A model generated the notes under the pieces. It was not told the DNA's origin, did no database searches, and saw only the letters and a program-made list of their open reading frames with translations. A stretch of DNA of 11,583 nt from Verrucomicrobiota bacterium (GTDB lineage Bacteria > Verrucomicrobiota > Verrucomicrobiia > Opitutales > Seribacteraceae), in assembly GCA_014382645.1 (NCBI GenBank), contig JACNJI010000498.1:1-11583 (forward strand), given 5' to 3'. Positions 1 to 6,767 of this stretch are shown here, in pieces (positions within the stretch are counted from its first letter, which is position 1; each line of letters starts with the position of its first letter). A program made the translations under genes and the position numbers.

Positions 1-25
1 GGGGGAACTGCTTGGGGTCAAGGCC

Positions 26-1975
26 CTAGTTGTCGATGAAGTAGCGGACGACGGCTGCGGGGTCGGGCCTTAGCTTTTCGGCCTCTTCCGCTTTGCTCGA
101 GGAGACGATTGCGCGCAGGTCGGGCAATCGCGCGATCGAAGCGGCGAGGGCAGCATCCTTGGTCCCGATTACTAGGCAGTAGCCTTTGGTCGCTTTTGTC
201 GCGGTAAGGGCTTTTTTTGCGAGTGAATCGTTTTTCGGGAAGGAGGACAGGTCTGCCGGCTTAACGTGGATCGGTTCTTTTTCGCCCACTGAAAAGCAGT
301 GGACGACACCGATGTCCGTACTCACTATAAGTTTCCCTCGAATCACCGCTAGCGAGTGAGCCTTGCCCGTGACGGGAAGAGTTTGGGCAAGGGAACCGTC
401 ACTGCGAAAGACAGCCACTTCATCCTTTCCGCCTGCGAACTTCAAGTCGCCCGCCTCAATGAATGCATGGGGATATTTTTCGGGTATCGACTTAGCCGGG
501 ATGGTCGCGGGTTTTCCTCTTCGAGCCAAGTGCCCCAAGAAGGCGCCCGCTGGGTCGCGTCCGGTGGGGGCGAATAGTTTTCCGTTTTTACGAGAGAGGT
601 AGCCTTGCGGCGAAATGCTTAGCGATTCTCGATCCAAGATGCGCCCGTTGCGGATATCGAGAGAAAAGAGAAAGGTTCCTTGAGTGGGGAAGATACCGGC
701 TCCGAAATATGCAGTTTGGCCGTCTACGAGAATTCCCGTCCGAATGGGGTGCTGATGGATGATTCGCTCGTTGCCGGGGATGCGACGATGTCCTAATTCA
801 GCGGGTCGAGACTTCCACAGGAGCTTGCCGTCGGAGGCGGCAAGGCAACGAACGTAACCATCGTCCCCTCCGCAGAGGATTTGTTCGCCGGTCACGGTGG
901 GTGCGAGGCGGATGGGAGCCTCGGCAAAGTGACTCCACAATTCTTTACCGTCGGTCAAAGAAAGGCAGCGAGCTTGGTCGTCGGCCGAGGATGACAAGTA
1001 GAGACGGTCGCCAGCCCCGACGATATGGAAGGCGCGATCAAAGATTACCCTAGGTTTCAGGTTGTACTTTTTATGCCAGAAATCCTGCTTGGCGGGAGGG
1101 GGCCATGCAGGTTTCGGCGGCATGCGGAGTCGGTGTGTCCAGCGGAGCGACAGTTCCCCTTTGATACTCGCTGCGCCTTTTCCCGACTGTTCGTTGTCAT
1201 GCAGAAAAGTAGGCCAATCCTCGGTTGCGTTCGGGCTTGCGAGGGCTTCGATCGAGGGGAAGAGTTTTTTTCGCTCGTTGAACAAGTCCTCGATTTCTTT
1301 TGGTTTCAGCGAGCGATCCCATAAAGTGACTTGTTCCAGACGACCCTCGAACGGATAGTGTTCATTTTCGTCGAGGTAGGCGCCTAACGCGAAACGCCCT
1401 TTTGGCGGATATAGGATGGGCCCGTTTTGGACCTTCGATTCAGCGGCAAGCTTTCCGTCCAGATAGATGCGTTGGACTTTGCCGTCGTAGGTTCCCGTAA
1501 GGTGGTACCAGTATCCGGGTGAATAGGGCAGGACGGTTTTTAGGTAGGTGAGCGTTTTCTTACTTTCCGAGGCAATCGCGAAGTAGAATGACTCTTTTCC
1601 ATATCCTAGAAGCCATCCTCGCTCGAAAGAACCGTTGTCCTGAATGGCTCCCAGAATGCCACCCCATTCGATTGGTTTGTCCACCCTCACCCAAGCGGTT
1701 ACACTCATATCCTTGGCGGGGAGATTGGCCTTCTCGATGTCTTCGGAGAGGATGATCCCTCGAAACTCTTTGAAAGCTTCCAGCGCCAAAGGCTTTTCTT
1801 TTGAGAGCGAGGCGGACCCCAAAATCTTTCCCATCCACGACCCCACCGTAGGTTTAAGCGTTTTCTCCTGTAACGTCGAGGAGTCGAAACGCCATTGCCC
1901 GACTCGTTCATCGCCCGACAAGCAGACGAGGAAGAATGGTAAAAGGATCGGCAATTTCAAAGCTGGGAAAGACAA
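26..1975 (-). CDS. Exported LamG-domain and PQQ-like beta-propeller protein, C-terminus probably truncated
   Basis: The 649-residue product starts with a hydrophobic export signal (about residues 5-20). A concanavalin/LamG-like domain follows (about 22-235), with 'SVTAWVRV', 'WYHLTGTYDG', 'IYLDGKL' and 'LEQVTLWDRSL'. A PQQ-type beta-propeller (about 254-565) shows repeated blades such as 'DGKELWS' and 'DGKLLWKS'. The last 55 residues ('TKGYCLVIG' onwards) resemble the start of a Rossmann/methyltransferase fold that in related proteins continues much further. Here the frame ends at a TAG at 26-28, and the codons beyond it stay open to the window edge. The start at 1973-1975 is TTG. An in-frame TGA lies just upstream and no in-frame ATG is near, so TTG is the only choice unless there is a frameshift. 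Probably a periplasmic or surface protein; substrate unknown. Family recognition is by pattern only. Confidence 0.85.
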   Translation of the reverse strand: MSFPALKLPILLPFFLVCLSGDERVGQWRFDSSTLQEKTLKPTVGSWMGKILGSASLSKEKPLALEAFKEFRGIILSEDIEKANLPAKDMSVTAWVRVDKPIEWGGILGAIQDNGSFERGWLLGYGKESFYFAIASESKKTLTYLKTVLPYSPGYWYHLTGTYDGKVQRIYLDGKLAAESKVQNGPILYPPKGRFALGAYLDENEHYPFEGRLEQVTLWDRSLKPKEIEDLFNERKKLFPSIEALASPNATEDWPTFLHDNEQSGKGAASIKGELSLRWTHRLRMPPKPAWPPPAKQDFWHKKYNLKPRVIFDRAFHIVGAGDRLYLSSSADDQARCLSLTDGKELWSHFAEAPIRLAPTVTGEQILCGGDDGYVRCLAASDGKLLWKSRPAELGHRRIPGNERIIHQHPIRTGILVDGQTAYFGAGIFPTQGTFLFSLDIRNGRILDRESLSISPQGYLSRKNGKLFAPTGRDPAGAFLGHLARRGKPATIPAKSIPEKYPHAFIEAGDLKFAGGKDEVAVFRSDGSLAQTLPVTGKAHSLAVIRGKLIVSTDIGVVHCFSVGEKEPIHVKPADLSSFPKNDSLAKKALTATKATKGYCLVIGTKDAALAASIARLPDLRAIVSSSKAEEAEKLRPDPAAVVRYFIDN

Positions 1976-2085
1976 GGTGTTGATTACTCATCTTTCTTTC
2001 CCATAGGCCCGAAGTAAAGTCGATTCGGGTTTCCGTGGTCGACTTTTCCTTGCCATGGAGATGGTGGCAAGGTCTCTTGATTTCC
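1976..2085. promoter_or_regulatory. Divergent intergenic region between LamG/PQQ gene and BASS transporter gene
   Basis: These 110 bases separate two divergently transcribed genes, so promoters for both must lie here or just inside the flanking coding regions. I could not pick out a convincing -35/-10 pair. On the minus strand two ATGs (2004-2002 and 1991-1989) sit behind purine-rich sequence, but neither is in frame with the LamG/PQQ gene. Regulatory role is inferred from layout alone. Confidence 0.35.
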
Positions 2086-3012
2086 ATGCTTGCAAATTGT
2101 TTTCGTGTGGGTACCAACCTTTTTCCGGTTTGGTCGGTGCTGGTTGCCCTAATTGCCTTGTGGTGGCCTCCGGCCTTTCTCTGGTTTGGCAAAGATGCCA
2201 TTACCATCGGCTTGGGTGTGATCTTACTGGGGATGGGTTTGACCCTTTCTGTAGATGATTTTCTACGAGTGTTGAAGTATCCGAAGGCGATTGGGGTCGG
2301 GGTCGTTCTTCAGTTCCTAATCATGCCCGTTCTCGGATGGGGAATCGGCTACCTTTTTGGCCTTCCCAAGGGTTTGGCGGTGGGATTGATCCTGGTGTCT
2401 TGTTGTCCGGGTGGAACGGCCTCAAACGTGGTGGTGTTTCTTGCTCGGGCGGACGTCGCTTTGTCAGTCAGCATGACGGCGATTTCCACTTTGTTGGCAG
2501 TGGTCCTAACGCCCTTGCTCACCGAGTTCTACGCGGGGCAGTACGTGCCTGTTGACGCTTGGGCGATGCTGAAGAGCATTTTCCTCGTTGTTATTTTGCC
2601 CATATCCACGGGTGTGATCCTCAATCGATTCTTTTCCAAGGCCGCCAAGCAAGTGTCCGTTTATTCACCTTTCGTGTCCGTTCTCTTTATCATTCTGATC
2701 GTGGGTTTCGTGATGGCTGCCAATAGGGATAGAATTTTAGACAATATTGGAATTTTGACCGCGGCCGTTGCTCTTTTGCACATAGGAGGTTTTTCGCTCG
2801 GTTACCTTTTTGCGAAACTTGCGGGGTTTGATGCTTCGGTTTGCCGGACGGCCTCGATTGAGGTCGGCATGCAGAATTCAGGTCTTGGATCTGCCTTGGC
2901 TATCAAGCATTTCGGGAATCTGCCAATGGCGGTTACGCCTTGTGCTTTGAGTGCCGTTACTCACTGCATATTGGGTAGTTTTTTGGCTTTTTTGTGGAAT
3001 AAAAAAAAGTGA
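2086..3012 (+). CDS. Bile acid:sodium symporter (BASS) family transporter
   Basis: The 308-residue product is an integral membrane protein with about nine to ten hydrophobic segments and almost no soluble part, the usual size for this family of Na+-coupled organic anion importers. Two family signatures are visible: 'SCCPGGTASN' at about residues 105-114 and 'EVGMQNSGLG' at about 259-268. In the latter, the conserved Glu (259) and Gln (263) correspond to Na+-binding residues of characterised bacterial homologues. The opening 'TNLFPVW' also matches typical family N-termini, which is why I prefer the ATG at 2086. A GTG at 2035 would add 17 residues rich in Trp that look unlike the family; neither start has a strong Shine-Dalgarno sequence. 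The substrate (bile-acid-like, pantoate, pyruvate or another organic anion) cannot be told from sequence. No obvious pathway partner lies next to it. Confidence 0.92.
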   Translation: MLANCFRVGTNLFPVWSVLVALIALWWPPAFLWFGKDAITIGLGVILLGMGLTLSVDDFLRVLKYPKAIGVGVVLQFLIMPVLGWGIGYLFGLPKGLAVGLILVSCCPGGTASNVVVFLARADVALSVSMTAISTLLAVVLTPLLTEFYAGQYVPVDAWAMLKSIFLVVILPISTGVILNRFFSKAAKQVSVYSPFVSVLFIILIVGFVMAANRDRILDNIGILTAAVALLHIGGFSLGYLFAKLAGFDASVCRTASIEVGMQNSGLGSALAIKHFGNLPMAVTPCALSAVTHCILGSFLAFLWNKKK

Positions 3013-3150
3013 ATTATTTTTGGTCAGGCACTTGACGAGAATAGTTTACCTGCGCGGAAATTTATACGTACGCACGGAGGCGTTTCGAAATTTCACGTCA
3101 TCCGAGATCCCGCATGGAAGTGGACCCCCGGTATCTTCACCGATACTTTC
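3013..3150 (+). promoter_or_regulatory. Intergenic region upstream of flagellin-like gene
   Basis: This 138-base gap holds no gene I can support. It begins with an A/T-rich stretch right at the transporter stop codon (A-run, then 'ATTATTTTT'), which might end transcription weakly. It contains a TTGACG at 3032-3037 resembling a -35 box, but the nearest TATA-like hexamer (TATACG, 3063-3068) is about 25 bases away, too far for a normal sigma-70 promoter. No sigma-28-type flagellar promoter was recognised. Confidence 0.25.
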
Positions 3151-4353
3151 ATGCTTTCACCCACCGCACCAGTTTTTGGAAGCCTCGCCTCTGCTACGAG
3201 TCGAGCCTTGGCTGGGTTGCAGAGGTCAGTTGGTCGGGCGTTGCAGGGAGAAGGTGCGGAGAAGGTTCTCGATAGTGGAGATGGCGGTCAGCATGTTTAC
3301 GCCTCTCGTTTGGGTTCCCAGGTGAAGTCAAAGCAAGCGCAGATCAATTCTCTGCAAAATGCGGTTTCTTTTTCGCATGGTCAAAGAGCAGCTCTCACTG
3401 TAGCGATGTCTGTATTTAATCGAATGGGGGAACTTGCGGTCAAAGCCACTGACCCGATACTTACTAGCTCGGACCGAAAGAATCTGGACTTGGAGTTCAA
3501 TGAGTTAAGAAACTTGGCGAATGAGATGGGAAAGGAGCAGTTCAACGGTCAGGATTTGTTTCGAAGCAATGGAAGTTCGTTCTTTTCAGAAAACTTCGAT
3601 ACCCTTGCCTTGAACCCTTTTGTTTCTTCGATGGAGGAGATTGTAATGTCCGGCGATGGTACGGATTGGACAGCATCACCTCCCAGTCAATGGAGCATGA
3701 ACAAGGCTGCCGGTCATGGTGGTGGCGGAGGTACTCCTATTCCTGAGTTTGACGGTTGGACTTTTATGGATCCCCAATCATGGCAAAATACCGCAACTGA
3801 AGTGGTAGGAGATGGAGGTCAGAGCAGAAACCTTTTCACTAAAGGTACTGGGGTAATAGCTGTTGCGGACTCTGACGAATTTGATGACGATGGTTATGCT
3901 GGAATCCAGTTCGACGCTGGTTTACGCACTCCGTCTATCGATATATCCGGAGCGGAAGCCGGACAGGTGAAGCTCAAGTTCTATTCCAGTTGGAGAAATG
4001 AGCCTCATGTCGGCAAAGTGGTCGTCTCATTTGACGGTGGTTCCCAGAGCACAATTTTGAAGAAGGACGGCTCTTCACCAAATGCTTACGATGAGAGTGT
4101 TGAGCTGTCCGTCAACAACCCCGAAGGAGCTAATTCCATGCAGGTGTCTTGGGATTACCGCGGGACCAATAACTGGTGGTGGGCTATAGATAAAGCAAGC
4201 CAAAGAGCAGATCCGTTTCGAGAGCAATATAGCCTTGGCTACCCAAGCCAGAGAATTAAACCGAAACCTTCTGCAGCGTCTATTTTTAAAACCTATTCAA
4301 GCTGCCCTTCAACCCATTCTCCCTCTTCCTTAACTTTCCCGCTCCGACCGTAG
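3151..4353 (+). CDS. Flagellin-like protein with inserted surface-type domain; 3' end frameshifted
   Basis: The open frame encodes 400 residues. Residues 9-140 resemble the flagellin N-terminal D0/D1 region: long amphipathic helices, then 'FNRMGELAVKATD' and 'ELRNLANEMGKEQFNGQDLF', close to the flagellin pattern of 'MRELAVQA' followed later by 'FNG..L'. After a linker with 'GHGGGGG' (about 189-194), residues 195-347 form a different domain ('GTGVIAVADSDEFDDDG', 'LKFYSSWRNEP', 'NNPEGANSM', 'NNWWWAID') that I know from secreted planctomycete/verrucomicrobial proteins. It sits where flagellin has its variable region. From residue 348 the reading is poor in homology and rich in Ser/Pro/Lys. The true flagellin C-terminal helix lies in the +1 frame from about 4193, so this looks like a damaged gene. 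The start ATG has no clear ribosome-binding site. The 3' end overlaps the convergent MORN gene. Confidence 0.75.
   Translation: MLSPTAPVFGSLASATSRALAGLQRSVGRALQGEGAEKVLDSGDGGQHVYASRLGSQVKSKQAQINSLQNAVSFSHGQRAALTVAMSVFNRMGELAVKATDPILTSSDRKNLDLEFNELRNLANEMGKEQFNGQDLFRSNGSSFFSENFDTLALNPFVSSMEEIVMSGDGTDWTASPPSQWSMNKAAGHGGGGGTPIPEFDGWTFMDPQSWQNTATEVVGDGGQSRNLFTKGTGVIAVADSDEFDDDGYAGIQFDAGLRTPSIDISGAEAGQVKLKFYSSWRNEPHVGKVVVSFDGGSQSTILKKDGSSPNAYDESVELSVNNPEGANSMQVSWDYRGTNNWWWAIDKASQRADPFREQYSLGYPSQRIKPKPSAASIFKTYSSCPSTHSPSSLTFPLRP
4193..4333 (+). pseudogene. Out-of-frame remnant of flagellin C-terminal D0 helix
   Basis: Read in the +1 frame relative to the flagellin-like ORF, this stretch gives 'KEQIRFESNIALATQAR' followed by 'ELNRNLLQRLF', then a short tail to TAA at 4331-4333. 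It aligns without gaps to the canonical flagellin C-terminus (a QI pair, then A, QA, L, N, L, L at the same spacing as in 'NQILQQAGTAMLAQAN' and 'QLPQNVLSLL'). About 50 residues of the flagellin C-terminal D1 region that should precede it are absent. The junction lies near 4189-4196, directly after the 'WWWAID' codons. The simplest reading is an internal deletion not divisible by three; an assembly collapse is also possible. Confidence 0.7.
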
Positions 4354-5543
4354 AGAATACCGATTCCATGGAATAACCCGTTCTTCCATTGTCCGAGGTA
4401 ACGAGACCCATCACTGAAGGCAAATAAGCCTTGCCCATTGTAAGCACCCTTGCGGAAGTCGCCTAGGTACCGTTCTCCGTTTGCAAAAAGGTAGGCTCCT
4501 TGTCCATGCGGTAGTCCCTTGAGCATTTGGCCGGCATATCTGTCTCCGTTGTCGAAGTCTAGAAAGCCATCGGTGGAGTCGTCTTTCAAACTATCCGTTT
4601 TGTTGTCCATGGACTGAGGAAGATTAGGGCCTGTGGAATCGGGCGATACGCCGATATCTTCAAGGCTAAGGGAGCCTCTCGCGGCGACGTCGGACGAATC
4701 TTTCAGGGTCGGGATGGGATTGGTCTGTCCGGGGAATTCACTCGTCAGCGATTCGCCCGAAGGACCGATAGAGGTTTGAGTTTCCTTTCCGCTAGTCTGG
4801 AACTTGTTTGGGTTGTTCCCCGTTGTTGACTTTGGAGCAATTACGTAAGTGCCCCAGCCCTCGGCTTCGTTGTTTTTCCATGTTCCCGAGTAGCGAGACC
4901 CGTCCGCGAATACGCAAGAACCGAACCCCTGTCGTTTGCCATCGGAAAAATCCCCCTCGTAGCGTTCACCGTTTTTCTTGGATAGAGTGCCTGTTCCGTT
5001 TCGCGTGCCGTGCCGGTATTGCCCGAAGTATTTGTCGCCGTTCTTAAAAAAGTACAGGCCCCAGTGGTGATACTTGCCGTTATGGAAATAGCCTTCATAT
5101 CGTTCCCCGGAAGTGAACTCATAGGTGCCGTAGCCTTCGCGTTTCCCTTCCACGTAATGGCCTCGAAATCGGTCTCCGTTTGCGTATACGAAGGAACCGA
5201 GACCATGCCGTTTCCCGTTCTTGAAGCCCCCGATGTATTTACCGCCATTTGCATAGTTTACGGAGCCGAAAGTGGGTAGCGTTTCCTCATCGATACCCGC
5301 TCGTTCCTTGGCTTCATCCAGATGAGCTAGAATCCCGTAGAGGGCTTGCTTTTGTTCCTCCGGGCTTAAGGTTGAAGTGTTTGAATCGCTGTGACCTGTT
5401 GCGTTTGCTTCGGATGTGTCGCTGGCTTTTTGAGCGTTTTCGAGAACTAACGATTTCGGTGGCGTTTCAGTTCGTCTTTCGCAACCGGCGATCATTGTGG
5501 TCATGATCATTACTGTTAACCTGCATTGCAACTCCGCTTTCAT
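4293..5543 (-). CDS. MORN-repeat lipoprotein
   Basis: The product is 416 residues. It opens with a short lipoprotein signal ending in the lipobox 'IAGC' (Cys21), so it should be lipid-anchored outside the cytoplasm. A polar Ser/Thr/Glu-rich stretch leads to six consecutive 23-residue MORN repeats (about 102-235; for example 'RYEGDFSDGKRQGFGSCVF'). A low-complexity linker of about 100 residues follows, and then three more repeats (about 335-403). MORN repeats form an elongated beta-hairpin array, often used in protein or lipid binding and in scaffolding; the partner here is unknown. I chose the ATG at 5541-5543 because it begins the signal peptide. The frame is open for 109 more codons upstream, but that part runs antisense into the TPR gene and has no envelope-protein character. 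The 3' end overlaps the flagellin-like gene. Confidence 0.85.
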   Translation of the reverse strand: MKAELQCRLTVMIMTTMIAGCERRTETPPKSLVLENAQKASDTSEANATGHSDSNTSTLSPEEQKQALYGILAHLDEAKERAGIDEETLPTFGSVNYANGGKYIGGFKNGKRHGLGSFVYANGDRFRGHYVEGKREGYGTYEFTSGERYEGYFHNGKYHHWGLYFFKNGDKYFGQYRHGTRNGTGTLSKKNGERYEGDFSDGKRQGFGSCVFADGSRYSGTWKNNEAEGWGTYVIAPKSTTGNNPNKFQTSGKETQTSIGPSGESLTSEFPGQTNPIPTLKDSSDVAARGSLSLEDIGVSPDSTGPNLPQSMDNKTDSLKDDSTDGFLDFDNGDRYAGQMLKGLPHGQGAYLFANGERYLGDFRKGAYNGQGLFAFSDGSRYLGQWKNGLFHGIGILYGRSGKVKEEGEWVEGQLE

Positions 5544-5649
5544 AGATTCAATATTCAGGCGCACACTGTTGCTGGTGTCAAAGCGAAGAGAAGAGTTCGT
5601 CTTACTCCTTGCCCGAGGGTGTTGTTTTGCATTAATAAGAACGAAAGAT
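5544..5649. promoter_or_regulatory. Divergent intergenic region between MORN lipoprotein and TPR gene
   Basis: This 106-base gap lies between divergently transcribed genes and should contain both promoters. On the plus strand TTGCCC (5609-5614) and TAATAA (5633-5638) are 18 bases apart, but that would start transcription almost at the TPR start codon, so it is weak support. Nothing better was seen for the minus strand. Confidence 0.3.
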
Positions 5650-6213
5650 ATGATTGAAGAATTTGACCAAGCCAATAACCACGGTAATGACACATGTTCT
5701 CCCATTGGTACCAAGGTTCGCATGCAACGAGCCAATGGTTTTCGCATCCTCGAGATGTACGAGGACGCGGAAGAAGAATTGTCGAAAATTTCTCCCGAGG
5801 ATCGACTGGGACGGAATGTTCTCACTATGAACTTGGCCGTTCGGCAAGATGCGGAGGATTGGAGTTCCATGCTGAAAACTGCTCGTATACTTCGCCACCA
5901 ATACCCGGATACTTCGGAATGGTGGATTGCCGAAGCCTATGCTTTGCGTCGCAGCGAATCTCTCGAGGCTGCTCACGAGGTTCTTCTTGATGCAGAAAAA
6001 AGACATATTCGTGACGCTTGCATTAAGTACAACCTAGCTTGTTACTCTTGCCAAAAGGGTGATGTGGAGAAGGCTCTTCGTTACCTTTTGAAAGCGGTGG
6101 AACTAGACGCTAAATACAAGAAGTTGGCTCTTGCTGACGATGACCTAACCGAGATGCGAGTGGTTCTCCTTAAGCTGGGTTTCTCTGCGGAATCTTTATC
6201 CAATGAAGACTAA
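5650..6213 (+). CDS. Small cytoplasmic TPR (tetratricopeptide repeat) protein
   Basis: The 187-residue product has no signal peptide or membrane segment. Helix-turn-helix repeats span about residues 28-155: 'GFRILEMYEDAEEEL', 'WWIAEAYALRRSESLEAAHEVLLDAE', and 'YNLACYSCQKGDVEKALRYLLKAVELDA', the last close to the TPR consensus. The acidic segment 'LADDDLTEMR' after the last repeat is also seen in a recurring family of short TPR proteins in Verrucomicrobiota, as far as I recall. Such proteins act as adaptors; no enzyme motif is present. The ATG at 5650 follows the purine stretch 'GAACGAAAG'. An upstream in-frame ATG at 5497 would overlap the start of the divergent MORN gene and adds unlikely sequence. 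The stop overlaps the next gene by 11 bases, indicating translational coupling with the pseudopilin. Confidence 0.85.
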   Translation: MIEEFDQANNHGNDTCSPIGTKVRMQRANGFRILEMYEDAEEELSKISPEDRLGRNVLTMNLAVRQDAEDWSSMLKTARILRHQYPDTSEWWIAEAYALRRSESLEAAHEVLLDAEKRHIRDACIKYNLACYSCQKGDVEKALRYLLKAVELDAKYKKLALADDDLTEMRVVLLKLGFSAESLSNED

Positions 6214-6766
6214 AGAGAGACGAAAGGGCTTCACTTTAATGGAGTTGCTGGTGGTTGTTTTGATTATCGGAATCTTGATCGGGATTATGTTTGGGGCGAC
6301 TTCCTACGTTATGGATAACCAAGCTCGGAAGAGAGCTAAGGTAGATGTTGAGCTTCTGAGAGCCTCGGTCGTCGATTACAAGGCTTGTTACGGTGATTAT
6401 CCTCGTTGCCCGGAGGGAATATGCACACAGGGCGAATGCCTGTTTTTGTCCTTGGCTGGGTTTCACAATGAGAAGGGAAATTTACAGATTCCGCCGTACA
6501 AACCTACTTTGAATCCAAATTTAATTGAATACGAATTACCGGATTTTGATCCTGCCACTATTCCTAAAGCTAGCCATGGGGACAAACAGGCACTGCTCGT
6601 TTGGTTTGCCCAAGTCTTGGGAAAGGACGTCGCTTTTAGGGATCCTTGGGGTAACGAATACGTTTACGAGTTTCCTCGAGAAGACGGTAGGTCCGGTGCC
6701 CGAATCTACTCTCTCGGTCCGGACGGCGAAGAAGGTGAAGAGAGCGACGCGGACAACGTCGAGTAG
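6203..6766 (+). CDS. GspG-like type II secretion pseudopilin / prepilin-type protein
   Basis: The 187-residue product begins with a class III (prepilin) signal: basic leader 'MKTKERRKG', predicted prepilin peptidase cleavage between Gly9 and Phe10, mature 'FTLMELLVVVLIIGIL' with the conserved Glu at mature position 5, and a hydrophobic helix to about residue 36. The C-terminal part resembles the major pseudopilin GspG: 'FRDPWGNEYVYEFP' (about 145-158) and 'ARIYSLGPDGEEGEESDADNV', the acidic loop that binds calcium in GspG. The middle carries four cysteines (62, 69, 74, 79) in 'CYGDYPRCPEGICTQGEC', which could form disulfides. No other secretion gene lies nearby, so it is an orphan pseudopilin. 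The start overlaps the TPR gene by 11 bases and has no Shine-Dalgarno of its own, so coupling is likely. It ends 1 base before the convergent protease gene. Confidence 0.88.
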   Translation: MKTKERRKGFTLMELLVVVLIIGILIGIMFGATSYVMDNQARKRAKVDVELLRASVVDYKACYGDYPRCPEGICTQGECLFLSLAGFHNEKGNLQIPPYKPTLNPNLIEYELPDFDPATIPKASHGDKQALLVWFAQVLGKDVAFRDPWGNEYVYEFPREDGRSGARIYSLGPDGEEGEESDADNVE

Positions 6767-6767
6767 A

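Noticed and set aside
26..28. TAG reassigned to an amino acid
   Set aside because: TAG ends other good genes here (the pseudopilin at 6764-6766 and the MORN gene at 4293-4295 on the minus strand), so a local nonsense change or natural end is simpler.
2035..2085. GTG start extending the BASS transporter by 17 residues
   Set aside because: The family's usual N-terminus begins close to the 'TNLFPVW' segment, which fits the ATG at 2086. The GTG remains possible but has no better ribosome-binding site.
4189..4200. Programmed +1 frameshift joining the flagellin-like ORF to its C-terminal helix
   Set aside because: No slippery sequence is evident, and about 50 residues of the flagellin C-terminal D1 region are missing, which a frameshift alone does not explain.
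5497..5649. N-terminal extension of the TPR protein (ATG at 5497)
   Set aside because: It overlaps the start and signal peptide of the divergent MORN gene. The added residues show no TPR character, and the ATG at 5650 has a purine-rich leader.
5541..5870. N-terminal extension of the MORN protein by 109 residues (ATG at 5870)
   Set aside because: It runs antisense to the start of the TPR gene, has no domain character, and would bury the clear lipoprotein signal peptide that begins at 5543.
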